Source: Pezicula radicicola
Taxonomy: Eukaryota; Ascomycota; Leotiomycetes; Helotiales; Dermateaceae
Direction of reading: 5' to 3'
Assembly: GCA_003008705.1 (NCBI GenBank)
Contig: PDUO01000003.1
Span: 125,891 to 189,890, forward strand
Length of the DNA stretch: 64,000 bases
Shown: positions 12,408-24,031 of the stretch, in pieces
Position numbering within the stretch: position 1 is the stretch's first letter
How the letters are laid out: each line of letters starts with the position of its first letter
Position numbers and translations under genes: made by a program
Notes under the pieces: generated by a model
What the model was told of the DNA's origin: nothing
Database searches by the model: none
The model's input: the letters and a program-made list of their open reading frames with translations, nothing else

Positions 12408-13721
12408 CTAAAAGATAGCCATAGCACTTGGAGGCGAAGAAACACCACCAGTCTGGTTAAGTGGTACAGAAGTTAAGAAGAACGACCAACGATTCAACTC
12501 CTTACACTTCTCAGCCAAACCCTCCAAATCAAACAGCTCACCTATATTTCACGCATGTTAGCCAATTACTTCTCAACTTCACTCCCAACATTCCATCTAA
12601 AAGGGAAATAAAGAAATCGCATTCAAACTCACCAATTGGCATACCCCAACCAGCCAAAAGATACTCATGCAACATAACATCCGGGTTCCTAGGAGGCCAA
12701 ACCTCAAAAGCAATAGAATCACCAGCAACAGCCGAAAATCCACTATCCCAAATCCACCTTACCATGTCCAAAGTAGGCTCAACACCAGCAAGATGAGGAG
12801 TTGCACGGTTAGCATACTCCATCTTATCAGCAACTGACATGTTAGTCTCCCAGTCCTTGGTCACTCCAATACGGACGAATAGGATATCGCCTTTTTGAAA
12901 GGTGATGTTGCATTCTTTTGCGATCTCTAGGATATCAGAGAGCTTTACTTCGTGTGGGGTGAAGCTGTGATATTTAATGTTGTTCTTTTCGGCGTAGGAG
13001 ACGTAGTCGATTAGGACGCCTCGGCCTGTTGCGGGATAATTAGATGGCCGTTTTGGTAAAATGCCTGGGTACGTTTTGATGGGTGGAAGCCTAACAGTTC
13101 CCAACACCCAGTAAAGAGAGAGAGCAAGAGAGGTGGAACATATATAAAAGACGAAAGGAAGACCATACCTGCAATTCCCTTCTTTGCCCAGTGTTGCATA
13201 CCAATGCGACCACTACTTCGGTCTTGAATTTCTGCAGCTGTAGTTCCACCATAGAAGACGCGTCCTTCCTGACCAGGGACACTTTGAGAGCAATGACGGA
13301 GACCATCCCATTGACTTCCAACCTCTAAAATCAACCTTTGTCAGCCAAGTCCATAATATATCACCCTTCATTTTATCGATTCTCCATGCTAGCTGTTCTT
13401 TATTTTGAAATAGAGAAAAAAATACTTACGAGGATTCAAAATATAAATATCATCAAAGCACATGCCACCAAAGAGAGGTAGAATATGATGCTGAGAAGCT
13501 GAACGGCCGAGAGCGACGTATTCCAACTTCGATAAATCCCATTGCAAGGTCACGCGCTCTCCTGTCTTGATTTCTGAGGCAGCGGCCTTGGAAACGAGTT
13601 CTGGGGTTAGGATAGAGAGCTTTCCGGTTCCTTCTTCTTCACTGCCTGGCTTGCCAACCCAGACTTGGCGTGGGTTTGGAAGCTTATCGAATGGAACATC
13701 ATAGAGAGGAGAGGGAGCCAT
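12408..13721 (-). CDS. Cyclase / kynurenine-formamidase-like metal-dependent hydrolase (PF04199 type)
   Basis: Four exons on the minus strand, 13721-13430, 13324-13169, 13025-12633 and 12541-12408, give 324 aa. Splicing yields ILNPQVGSQWDGLRH, the fungal cyclase-family version of the metal-binding segment, followed by FYGGTTAAEI, GRIGMQHWAKKGIAGRGVLIDY and FQKGDILFVRIGVT. These match the cyclase family (related to arylformamidase), members of which hydrolyse or form amide and ester bonds at a divalent metal. There is no signal peptide. In this cluster a role in lactone or anhydride chemistry on the alkylitaconate is possible but is only inference. The gene lies between FAS alpha and the first dioxygenase, convergent with FAS. 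Confidence 0.85.
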
Positions 13722-14816
13722 TTTTGTGTTTCTTGTTGTTTAAAGAGGGGTCGCTTGGCTGCCGATTTCTCGTATTGTTCTGGGTACTTAGTTGGTTAGG
13801 AATTTGAGTGATGGATGAGGATTAAGTAGTGGAAGAGAGGAACATGTATAGAAGAGCTATGATGTAAGCAGCTGTTTTGATTGATTGATAATGGTTTGAT
13901 TCATAATGTAATGTGAAACCCCTCTCAATAAAATCCAACAACCGTCATTCTAGTGGGACAAATCAAGGAAAACGGACCGTGCATTATCGCACATATTAAT
14001 GTGGGGGAAGAAGCTTGAAGAAGCTTGAGTTACAGGGGCCAAGAGAACTCGGTTATCATAGCTTTCCCCTTTTACTCGCTAGAAGTTCGCTAAATATCGC
14101 TTGATGCCCCTATTCTCTTAACAGTTTAATGTCTCAGTCACGTGGCATTGCATTTAACTTCACCTCAATTGCGAACAAAGTTAATAGAGCTCTGATTCTT
14201 GCTGGCAAAAACTCCTCCAGAGAACAAACGGAGCTCATTTCGGTGCTACGATTCACGAAAATACAATTACTCCACTGTATCAGGCCAACTTAGAGCTGTC
14301 ATCCGCTTTCGTACTAGCTCCTCGGGCCTCGCAATCCGGGCACCGAAGCTAATTTGGACGTCTCCTCTTGAAATGTGGATTCGGCCTCGGACGGCGAGCC
14401 CCGATAACAATCAATCGTTTTCACTCAGAACATTCCAGCCTCGCTGCTCGGTTTGGCCTAATCAACGTTGCGGTGCTCTGCAAGGATCTCAAGGCCCATG
14501 TCATGGCGAACTCGCATTCGCACTCCAAACTTCCATCTCAGTGCTCTGTAGAGTCTAGGACATACAGTCGAACATACACATTCCTTCGTCGCTAAACAGA
14601 CATGAATGTCCGCGATTATCATGCCATTTATGGGTTGTGAAAAGAATATGAAAGTAGGTAGACTAGTAGTTGAGAATTATACTTGGTCTATTTGACTTGA
14701 CTTGGCCCAGTGCATATCTAAATTACCATCTTGAGTCTTTCACAAATTATAGTCCCCGCTTCTTTACTCAATATCAATACTCCACAACTAAGTCCGCATC
14801 CAAGCCTGTCCACACA
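13722..14816. promoter_or_regulatory. Bidirectional promoter, cyclase / first dioxygenase
   Basis: About 1.1 kb between two divergently read cluster genes. The middle (about 14,250-14,580) is GC-richer and carries short open frames on the + strand, none recognisable. A near-match to the shared cluster octamer (GATGCGGA on the minus strand) lies at 14793-14800, but this is inside the likely leader, so it is weak. Confidence 0.45.
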
Positions 14817-16147
14817 ATGGTATCACTTGAAGAGCCTACTGCTGGCAATGAGTTGCCCAAGGTTCCTGACTACACTCCTCGCGTAGACCACAAGGAACCT
14901 TTGAAGCTTGCTGGCGTTTTGGACCAATATGAGCAGTTTGATGCTACTCCTGTTATTGGAACTGAATTCCCTACAGCTAAGCTGGTAGAATGGATGAATG
15001 CACCAAATTCAGATGAGTTACTTCGTGATTTGGCTATAACAGGCACGTTTAATCTTGGCCCTCTTCCGCTTCTCAACACTGGGAATTCTGACATTTTAGT
15101 GTGAATCCTTTAAGCTAATTGTCTTGGTATATTATAGTTTCTCGTCGTGGTGTTGTCTTCTTCCGTGCCCAGGATGATCTCACTAGCGAGATGCAAAAGG
15201 ATCTAGCCCAACGCCTGGGTGTTCTCTCCGGCAAGCCAGCAACTTCAGGTCTACACATCCATCCCATCAATAACTCCCGTCGAGGACACCCTGGCACCGA
15301 TGACCACATTACTGCCATTGGAGATGTCCAAACAAAATCTTATGGCGGTAAAGGTGGTTTCTTCTTCGATAATCAGGAGGGGAAGATGCAAACGGGTAGA
15401 TTGGAGTGGCATAGCGATATTACCTTTGAGCCTGTACCAGGAGATTATGCTATCTTGCGCATGGAGAAATTTCCAAAGGCTGGTGGTGGTGAGTAACCTC
15501 ATATTTTGATAAGACCAAATGGCAATAAAGCTAACTTTGATATTAAAAAGATACTCTCTGGGCCTCCGGTTACGAGGTCTACGATCGTATCTCCCGACCA
15601 TACCAAAAGTTTCTTGAGACTCTAACAGCTACCTGTGGCCAAGACCATTTCGCTGAAGTTGCAAAACGAGGCGGCTTCGAGCTTTTTGAAGGTCCTCGAG
15701 GAGCTCCTGAGAATTATGGAACGGACTTATCTGCTATCCATCCAGTTGTTCGAACCAACCCGGTTACAGGATGGAAGAACATCTTTCCAGTCGGTGTCCA
15801 TGTGAAAAAGATAAATGGATTGACTCCTCTTGAGAGTCAACGTATACTAGATGGGTTCTTGAGTTTGATTATGGAGAACCATGACCTTCAAGTTAGATAT
15901 AAATGGGTGAACCCAAATGACGTTGGTAAGTCCGACGATACCCTTCTTCGTATTCCTTTATCAGTTTTCAGTACTAATGTTCCTGATAGCTATTTGGGAC
16001 AACCGTTCCGTTTTCCACGCAGCTACTCGTGATCACGAAGGTGGTCGTTCGGGATTCCGAGCCACCGGCTTGGGAGAACGACCATACCTTGACCCTGAGA
16101 GCACATCTCGTCGCGAATCATTCGCATTGACAGGAGAGCGCAGATAA
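14817..16147 (+). CDS. TauD/TfdA-like Fe(II)/2-oxoglutarate dioxygenase, copy 1
   Basis: Four exons, 14817-15042, 15138-15488, 15551-15925 and 15990-16147, give 369 aa. The iron site is visible: His167 and Asp169 in WHSDIT and distal His327 in NRSVFHAATRDH, followed by arginines that can bind 2-oxoglutarate (GGRSGFRAT). Known enzymes of this family hydroxylate small carboxylates or amino acids. Here hydroxylation of the alkyl chain or backbone of an alkylitaconate is inferred. The start at 14817 (CACACAATGG) was chosen over upstream non-ATG frame extension. Intron 1 uses a GC donor (AG|GCACGT): only this junction gives the conserved VSRRGVVFFR and it matches the intron position in copy 2. It is followed 600 bp later by an SMP-30-like gene in the same direction. 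Confidence 0.9.
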
Positions 16148-16746
16148 GCGACATGATCTCAAGCTTTAGATCTGAAGATCCGCCAAGTTCTATGATGGGG
16201 AAAGAATACAACAGTAGATAGATTTTGCAACTTCGTTACATTTCCTGAATTTAACGTTTCCTTTTACTACGGATCTTATATTCTCAATGATCACTCAATT
16301 TCATATTTCTACAGAGAATTAAATATTTTCTATTAGCTTCAAGATCATACTGTGCTCGTGATTTTGTCGTCCGTGAATATGGGTTAGCTGCCGCAAGTAA
16401 CTGTGCCGCTTAGAGGCGAGCACCGGCTGACTGCCAAGAGATGCCCCTACTAGCAACCCTAGTAATTCAGGATTATCTTCGGATGGCCTTTCAGCGCGGG
16501 CGAAGTTTCCCATCTTCGACATCCAATTTAAAGCGAACGGATGAGCTTACGGTGCGGAGACCGTCGGAAAGTATAAATCTTTTGTAGGTATATTTCTTTG
16601 GTGGTGGGGGTTTGCTATAAGTAGTGGTACCTGTTCGTATCGCTTAGGTATCTTAACGTAGCCTTCTCTGTCGTTCTTTTCCTGGCCCTTTGTTCTTGTT
16701 GTCTGTTTCTGGTCTTGTGTACTGGACTGAGCAGTTTTTAGACATC
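16148..16746. promoter_or_regulatory. Intergenic promoter of first SMP-30-like gene
   Basis: 599 bp between two + strand genes. It contains GGTGCGGA at 16551-16558, about 190 bp before the start codon, and a TATA-like GTATAAAT soon after it (about 16,570). No gene is seen. Confidence 0.45.
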
Positions 16747-18125
16747 ATGTCTGCTGTGTATTCAACACAGAGACATCCAGTCTTCTCGATCTTATGGACA
16801 GTGTTTGCCCTGGGTTTGACGCCATTATCCCATGCATCTATTGTCAACGAGACATGCGGATCCTGGGACAGCGATATAGTGCTCTGTATAAACTCATACG
16901 GCAATGTTCTCCCAGGCAACTTCTCACGACAAGTCTCCTCATCAGCCGCAGCAGAAGATACCCTAGCCTCTGTATCAGTACCAGACGACTCAACCTTCTC
17001 TTCAATCAGTAACGCTACTTTCATGGTCTTTGACGCTGCACGCAGCGTTGAGATTCTAGGTGAAGCACCAACCTACGAACTGATGTTTACAACTCCAACA
17101 GTCAATCATGAAGCACCCGTCTACGTCCCAGATCTAAATCATCTCTACTTTACTCAAGTCGCTCAAGGTGTCTTGACTCAAGTACTGATTGATCTAAATC
17201 CGGATACACCAACACTTGAATACGTCCTTGCGGATCCTCCTATATTTGCTCCTACTGGTGGTCAATATCATAATGGGTTGATATACTGGAGTACTACAGG
17301 AAGTAACGCCACAGAAGATGGATATGTAGCAAGACCTGGAATCTACACTTTCGATCCGAAGACCAATAAATCCGAGACGTTGTTGAATAACTATTTTGGT
17401 TATTTTTTCAATGGCGCCGATGATATTGCAATTGAATCAAATGGAGACATTTGGTTCACTGACGATGGTATGGACTCCTTATTTCTTTAATTCCCTCTAT
17501 CCAATCAATGTTCATGGATCTCAGTAGCGAGCAAAAAGGGGAACTACATGCTGATAGCCGAGATATAGATTACGGATGGCTAGATTCAACCTCCATCAAC
17601 ACACCAATGTTACCAGCAGCAACTTACCGATTCCGACCCAGCACTGGAGCCGTCCAAGTAGTAAACACAGCCCTCTCCCAACCAAACGGAATTCGGTTTT
17701 CCCCATCAGGTGACAAGCTCTACCTAACAGACACCGGAGCCGTATCCGGAACACTATCAGGCGCATTCAAAGATATCTCAGTAACCTACAGCAGTACAGG
17801 ACCTCGAGTAATGTACGTTTTCGATGTAATCAAAGCTAGTAATGCAACCGATGCAGCAAGTACGATTGTAAATGGAAGACCTATATATCTGAGTCAAGAT
17901 TGGGTACCTGATGGACTTCAAGTTGCAAGAAATGGATGGTTGGTTACTGCTACTGGAAAGGGTGTTGACGTTCTTGATGATACGGGTGTCTTGTTGCTTA
18001 GGATTCAGACACCGTTTAGAGTTGGGAGTATTAATTTTGCTGGGGATGACCTGAAGGATTTGTGGATTGTTGGGGCGGGGAATATTGCGAGGGTTAGGTG
18101 GGAGTTGCAGGGTCAGGAATTGTGA
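16747..18125 (+). CDS. SMP-30/gluconolactonase-like beta-propeller, secreted form
   Basis: Two exons, 16747-17467 and 17569-18125, give 425 aa. An N-terminal hydrophobic stretch (VFSILWTVFALGL, ending near LSHAS) looks like a signal peptide or anchor. The body has the repeating motifs of the SMP-30/strictosidine-synthase-like propeller: NHEAPVYVPDLNHLYFTQ, YHNGLIYWSTTG, NGDIWFTDDDYGW, LSQPNGIRFSPSGDKLYLTD and PDGLQVARNGWLVTATGKG. Proteins of this family hydrolyse or form lactones, and homologues recur in oryzine/sporothriolide-type clusters. Its paralogue at 18473-19745 is convergent with it and has the intron at the same place, after FTDD. Two upstream in-frame codons without ATG were not used. 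The catalytic direction (lactonase or lactonising) is unknown. Confidence 0.85.
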
Positions 18126-18472
18126 TGATGTTATGTTGTAGGCATGTGTACTGACCTTTACCGGTATTTTCTTTCCTATGTTTGATACACTTCGGGAGGA
18201 TTTCTATGAAGATGTTGTTCCAAAGAGGTAAAGTTGTTTGGACTTTTTATGTTCGCTTAACTACCTCTGCTAAGACTTTGAACGGCTAATAGATATGGAG
18301 AGGAGATTTGGGAGTTCAATTCTTGTATATACTTCTTAGATTTTCAATGAGTTTATTTGCTCTATCTAGATGTACTGCTACATGTATTCTACCTCCAGTT
18401 TCCTTCCTCGTTAGTTATTTCCCCCCATATTCCCACCAGTTCTCTCCCGGCATAGCTCTCCAACATGATCTC
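18126..18472. other. Convergent 3' intergenic region
   Basis: 347 bp between the stop codons of the two SMP-30-like paralogues; only probable 3' untranslated sequence is seen. Confidence 0.55.
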
Positions 18473-19745
18473 TCAAACTAATTTATTACCTTCCAAAGCC
18501 CACTTGACTCTCCCAACCCCCTGATATCCCACCATCCAAAGATCCGTCCCTTCCTTACCCGCCCACGCAATATTCAAAACCGTGAAATTCGTCTGCACCC
18601 TCAGAACATGAACTCCAAACTCGTCTAAAACATCAACACCATGACCTGTCGCTGTAACCACAAACCCATCCTTAGAGACTTTAATTCCATCAGGAACTCT
18701 ATCTTGAGCTAGAAATATCGCTCGCTTATTTGTGAAGCCTGTACCTGATGGTAAGAGATCTGCTGCGTAGACAGTTCGTGCGCGGTAGGAGTAGTATTTG
18801 ATGATTGTGTTGTCCAGAGAGACGGCATCAGCGCCTGTATCGGTGAAGTAGACTGTTTTGTTGTCGGGGGAGAAGGCGATACCATTTGGCTGGTCGAAAG
18901 CGTCTGAGACGAGTTGAACGAGTCCTGTAGAGGGTTGGTAGCGATAGATGCCAGTTTCGAGTTGTGTTGTACCGTTGTATTTGAGATCGGGGATAGCGCG
19001 GATATACCCTATTTTTCATAACTTAGTTAACTACTCCTCTACTAGGAAGAGTCGAGTCACTGAGGAACAAAAACTTACAATCATCAGTAAACCAAAGATC
19101 ACCATTAGGCGCCCAAGCCAAATCATTACAAGTTCCAAACGTGTACCCGAAGTAATTATTAACCACAGGATTCACCTTTCCAGTAGTAGCATTCATAGCA
19201 TAAACACCAGGAACATAAAGACCATTATGCGTAGCACTTCCACACCAATAAATCAAGCCATCATGATAAGTAGAACCACAAGGTACCTGAAGCGGGGGAT
19301 CCGAAACCCTCTGTTCCAACGTCGGTGGTTCCTTATTCAAATCAACAACATACTGAGCAGCAGGCTCAGCACGGAGACGAGAAAAGAAAAGAACGTTCAA
19401 ATTCGGCTCATAGGTTGGTGCTTCATGAGGAACATTATCAATCTCGAACATAAATTCTACTTTAGGTTCGGCACCCAAGATATCAGTTGCGCGATCGAGG
19501 TCCCAGACTAGAAAATCGGCTGAGGCGACCGAGTGGAAGGAGGGATCTGAGGGAATGGTGACAGAGGCGTAAGTATCTGTGTTTCCAACGACGGGGATGA
19601 TGGTTCGTTCGTAATCTTCGGGAAGTACGGCGCCGTAGTTATTGATGCAGACGACAGAGGGGGAGTTGTAGAAGGAACATGGTTGGGCGATGGGTTGGAA
19701 GGTGTTTGAGAGGGCTGAGGCTGCATAGCCTATGGGATATTGCAT
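18473..19745 (-). CDS. SMP-30/gluconolactonase-like beta-propeller, apparently non-secreted paralogue
   Basis: Two exons on the minus strand, 19745-19079 and 19008-18473, give 400 aa. It shares with the gene at 16747 the opening Cys pair region (VVCINNYGAVLPEDY), HEAPTYEPNLNVLFFSR, YHDGLIYWCG, NGDLWFTDD, FDQPNGIAFSPDNKTVYFTD and DGFVVTATGHGVDVLDEFG, as well as the intron after FTDD. Unlike that paralogue it starts MQYPIGYAAS with no hydrophobic leader, and an in-frame stop lies shortly upstream, so the short N-terminus is probably real. A cytosolic lactonase or lactonising role in the pathway is inferred. Fungal lactonase family is well supported; substrate unknown. Confidence 0.83.
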
Positions 19746-20490
19746 TTTGAGTTGGAGATTTTATTAACTCTTTCGGCGTTGTAGTGATGTCAAAAAAGAG
19801 AGTAGAAAACCATGAAACTACGCAGCTAATATTTAGAGTCAGATGATTGATGAAATATATGGAGAAAAGAAGACTTCAATTGACCTTGAAACTGTTGGCG
19901 CAAACCTAAAATTATTCGAAGGAACAATCGAAAGGACTTGAATGTTTATTGATGACAATTTTCCGGATAGCATTGGTGAGTGCCGAATGATTCCGAGAGA
20001 ATGTAGGAATGCGGAAGTCTTTGAAGTCAACTAGCATTTCGGTTTATGCAGGCCGAGCGCCGCCAAGTGTACGTGGAAATAAATGGGACTTTGAGTTCGA
20101 GTTTGTAATGTTGTCATGCAAGGCAATGCATTGTAGATCTTCACCGTGGTAACTGTGCTTTTGGACGAGCTTAAATGTTTCTGAGGTTGGTGAGGGAAAC
20201 TTTTAGGCTGCAAGGTATGGCAAAGTGTATTAGAGATGAAAAGGATGCAATACAGATTGGAAGGCGAGTGCAAATCTTCAATAGTACAGAAAAGTATGAT
20301 TGTCAATTTTAATTACATGTTAATCCGACTTGCTCCAAATAATGCTTCTCCAACCTATTATGCAAACCCTTACGAATAACGACACCAGAAAACGAAATCC
20401 TAATAGCGCCTGCTCGCCTTGCTGTATATACTTCCTGTCAACTTTTTTGAGGGATGTCCACCGTACGAAATAAATGTAGTAATTACAGCT
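19746..20490. other. Intergenic region upstream of second SMP-30-like gene
   Basis: 745 bp between the start of one minus-strand gene and the stop of the next. It contains AATGCGGA at 20008-20015 and GTGCCGA (reverse of TCGGCAC) at 19980-19986, which resemble words in other cluster promoters. No gene is seen. Confidence 0.45.
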
Positions 20491-22198
20491 TCAAGCGTCA
20501 GCCAATGCATTCTTGGAGTATGAGCGTATCTTCTTTCCATAAATGTAGAATAGCACTGGGACTGGCGCCAGTGCTAGCGAGATAAATGCCAGAAGACTGG
20601 TAGCCCATGCAACCCCCAAGTTGTGATACAAAGCGTTGGAGAATAGTGGGAAACCGGCTCCAAAGAAACTTCGAATGAATGTATTTCCAGAGATAGCACT
20701 ATTAGCGACAGGAAGGTAAACGTCGACAATGTACTTGAATCCTTGGACAAAGATGGCGAAGAGTGCACCACCAACGAAAACATACGCTACAACTTGTGCT
20801 GGCCATGGTATTGAGGCGTTGCTTGTCCAGGCTGCCCAAAATAGGCCTACTGGAAGAATGGCAGCTCCTAGTATCATCGGTGGTAGACGGCGTTCGGGAA
20901 CAAGAACCCCAGGTGTAGATTCGACTTGTCGTTTATAGATTGTCATTGTGTGGTAGGCAATGGCTGCAACCGCTGCTATGACACCAATCCCTAGACCGAT
21001 GAAAGGGAGACTGGCAATTTGTGGCTCCCAACCGCGAACCTCCTGAAAAGTCACGGGGAAACTCTCGAAGAAGAGGAATAGAAGTCCATAAACGAAAGCC
21101 CTAAATATGTTAGTTGGCATTCCATAGTGTTAGCCTGAGTATCTTACATGTAGATGGTGATTACTAGGTAAATCGGTTCTGTAGCCAAGAGGACTTCGAA
21201 GTGTTAGCTATAATTGAATATTAGAAGGAGCAAGAACAAGAACATACTCCATGGCCGGAGCAAAAATGTTTTGGCAAATGTTTTGAAATCGGTGTCCCTT
21301 TCTTCAGCTTTGCTGTGCAGAGCCCAATTCTTAGTCTTCAACCGCAATCTCTCTGCCTTTCTAGTCAAAAGAACCGGAGCATAGGTCTCCGGAATAGTAA
21401 AAAATCCAAAGATGATACAGGAATATGCTATTATGGGAGTAATCCACATCACCCATCGCCATCCCAAGTGGCTCTGTGTAATGAAGTTTCCAGCGATCGG
21501 ACCGATAATTGGACCAAAGAAACCTGCAGCTATAAAGATATCCATACCGATTCCACGGGAAATAGAATCTGGCCAAATATCTGCAACAGCGCCTCCTGTT
21601 ACTGCCAGAGCAGCGGAACCGAATAAGCCACTAAAGAAGCGACTAATGAGAATCGTGTAGAAATTTCTAGCCAGAGCGATTGGCAGACAGAATGTTGAAA
21701 ATACGGTAACTCCAATGATAATGGGAGGCTTTCTTCCAATCCGTTCCGACAAGGGTCCAAACATCAAAGGTCCAAATGTAAAGCCCTGATCTTGCAATTA
21801 GCGAATAGTTTAATCCAAATATAGAGGGCTAAACTCACCATCAAGAACATACTTGTAGTCAAAATAGTTAACTCTGAGGAAACGCCATATTCTTCGCCTA
21901 TGTATTTGCCTGAGCCACTCATAATGCTGGACCCAATATTGACACATAATTGCAAGATGTTGAGTACAATGGTCATGTACCATTTGCGGGCTAATGACCA
22001 GGTATAAGGGTTTTCAAGGTCGCCATCTTCCCAAACAACGATATTAGGATCCGTAGTCTCTTGCAGCCTTGGAGCTTGCTTTTCTGGGTCACTCGCTGGA
22101 GAAGAATCCGCGTTGAGGCTTCCAACATCTGTGGTGCTGCCTTCTTCTTTGCGGCCATTGGCATCTGACGTCGGTGGTAACTCCATGGAGGTAGCCAT
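20491..22198 (-). CDS. MFS transporter, drug/H+ antiporter (DHA1, polyamine/multidrug type)
   Basis: Four exons on the minus strand, 22198-21839, 21785-21248, 21193-21148 and 21100-20491, give 517 aa. An acidic, Ser-rich cytosolic N-terminus of about 65 aa ends in the family hallmark VVWEDGDLENPYTWS. It is followed by twelve predicted membrane spans with the loop motif GPLSERIGRKPPII, GFFGPIIGPIAG and the GFFTIPETYAPVLL block after TM6. This is the DHA1 layout with 12 TM helices, usual for export. The 46-nt third exon is required to keep frame (ILLATEPIYLVITIYM). It is divergent from the second dioxygenase. Likely exports the cluster product or an intermediate; substrate is not readable. Confidence 0.88.
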
Positions 22199-22738
22199 TT
22201 GAGTGACGGGTACGGGCTTGGCTGTGGTGGAAATGCGATATTGCCTCTTGGAGTCTCTCCGTTGAAGGAGGAATCAACCCTATTTTGCACGCAGGTAGTG
22301 CAACAAAAAGTTCGATTACAAATTCATATTGCTTAATAATTGAAATCGCTGGTTAACAGGGGTGAACTGGTACAGTCTTCAAGTTCCTTGAAAGAAAATA
22401 ATAAAATCTGGCAGCAAACAGTATCCTGAGCAGTTGATGTCTCGTGACCTCGCGCCCCGGACGCCGAAAACCGAAAGTTGAAATATGCAGCTCGTGCTCT
22501 CAACTAAGTCTAGTTAGTAGCACGGACACTGTAAATCCTGGGTGCGGAAGAAGAAGCAGGCCTTGAGAATTCCTGAGGCCGAAGAAGTCAAAATATTATA
22601 CTCTATGGGAAGGAGAAATATATATGTACCTGGAAGAGAATTATCAATCCAACGTCTCCTACAGCAAACCAAGAGCTACCAAAGGCTCCTTAACAAAACT
22701 TCTTACCAATAAAAATTGATCTATAGTTTCTGTACAAT
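22199..22738. promoter_or_regulatory. Bidirectional promoter, MFS exporter / second dioxygenase
   Basis: A 540-bp divergent region. GGTGCGGA occurs at 22541-22548, identical to the word in the FAS/citrate synthase and first SMP-30 promoters. Nearby are CCGGACGCCGAAAACCGAAA-type C/G-rich words (about 22,457). Shared use by two pathway genes fits common regulation; this is inference. Confidence 0.45.
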
Positions 22739-24031
22739 ATGGGCTCAATCTCTTTCCCTACCTACCCTCCTTTTCCCGAATCGGGATCGCTACAGGGGTT
22801 CAAGTCCATAGCCCTAACGCCTGCCATTGGAACCGAGTTCAGGGATGTGGATATCACTGAGTGGCTACGAGCCCCTAACTCAGATGACCTTTTACGGGAT
22901 CTTGCGTTGATGCGTAAGCTTGAAACCTTGTCACTTTAAGATCTTGCATCTCAATTAACATTGGTTTCTTTGGATATTGCACGTATGGTCGTAAAGTACA
23001 TCGTACTGATATATCCTAGTTGCTCAACGTGGAGTTGTCTTCTTCCGTAATCAACACAATATCACCGATACCCTTCAGAAGGAGTTTTGTCGTCGTCTAA
23101 ATGAGGTCTCGGGAGCTCCAAAGGAAAATGGCTTCTATCGACATTCCTTGAAATCTATGCAAGGTCCAGATCCCGAGATGGGCAAGGTGGACCCTGATCG
23201 AATCCAAAAGATGTACCAAAAACCTCTTAATGGAATGCCCCGCCAGAGCCATGTGAAAGACTGGCACACAGACTCCAGCTTTGAGCCGATGCCACCTAGT
23301 TACACAGTGCTGCGACTAGGTGAAATGCCAGAGACAGGTGGTGGTATGTTTGGTTTCCGACCTTCTCTAGAGGATAATTCTCCGTAAAGTCGTACTAACT
23401 TGGCTCTCAGATACCCTTTGGGCCTCTGGCTACGAACTGTATGATCGGTTGTCGCCTCCTTACAAGCGCTTCTTCGATTCGTTGACCGCGAATCACAAAT
23501 CAACAGCACTATGTGAGGCCGCCAGTGCTGACCCTTCCAAAATGGACGCAGGTCCTCGTGGAGCCATAGGCAATGTCGGACTTGAATTCAGTAGCCATCA
23601 TCCATTCGTCCGCACGCATCCCCTGACTGGATGGAAGAGTATCTTTGGGTATGGTATCAACTGCTATCGTATTGACGGCGTAACAGATATCGAGAGCGCT
23701 CAGATCTTCGACAAGATAACCAGATTGATCCTAGACAATCAAGACACTCAGGTCCGCTTTCACTGGGAAAGTACTGGGGACATAGGTGTGTATTGGCCAT
23801 CTTGTTCAAGCCACTGACTGACATGTTTGACTTATAGCTGTATGGGACAACCGCTGCACCTTCCATGCGGCAACACAAGATCATTTCGAGGTCGGACCGC
23901 GAATTGGCTGGCGTTGTATGGTGATGGGAGAGGAGCCCTTCTTCGATCCTAAGAGTAAGAGTCGACGAGAAGCTACAGGAGGCTGGCCATACAAGCTTGG
24001 AGCTGAGCCTGTGAAAAGGAAGCAAGGCTGA
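22739..24031 (+). CDS. TauD/TfdA-like Fe(II)/2-oxoglutarate dioxygenase, copy 2
   Basis: Four exons, 22739-22913, 23020-23343, 23411-23785 and 23838-24031, give 355 aa. The iron ligands are His141 and Asp143 (WHTDSS) and His301 (NRCTFHAATQDH). All three introns sit at the same codons and phases as in copy 1 at 14817, and the third exon is exactly 375 nt in both, so the two are clear paralogues. The regions between the first two ligands differ, which suggests different substrates or positions of oxidation. In the cluster it probably carries out a second hydroxylation needed for lactone formation; that is inference. Confidence 0.9.

Noticed and set aside
16690..16746. Upstream extension of the first SMP-30-like protein to 16690
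   Set aside because: The frame is open, but the ATG at 16747 already provides the signal-like leader and the extension adds a second odd hydrophobic segment.
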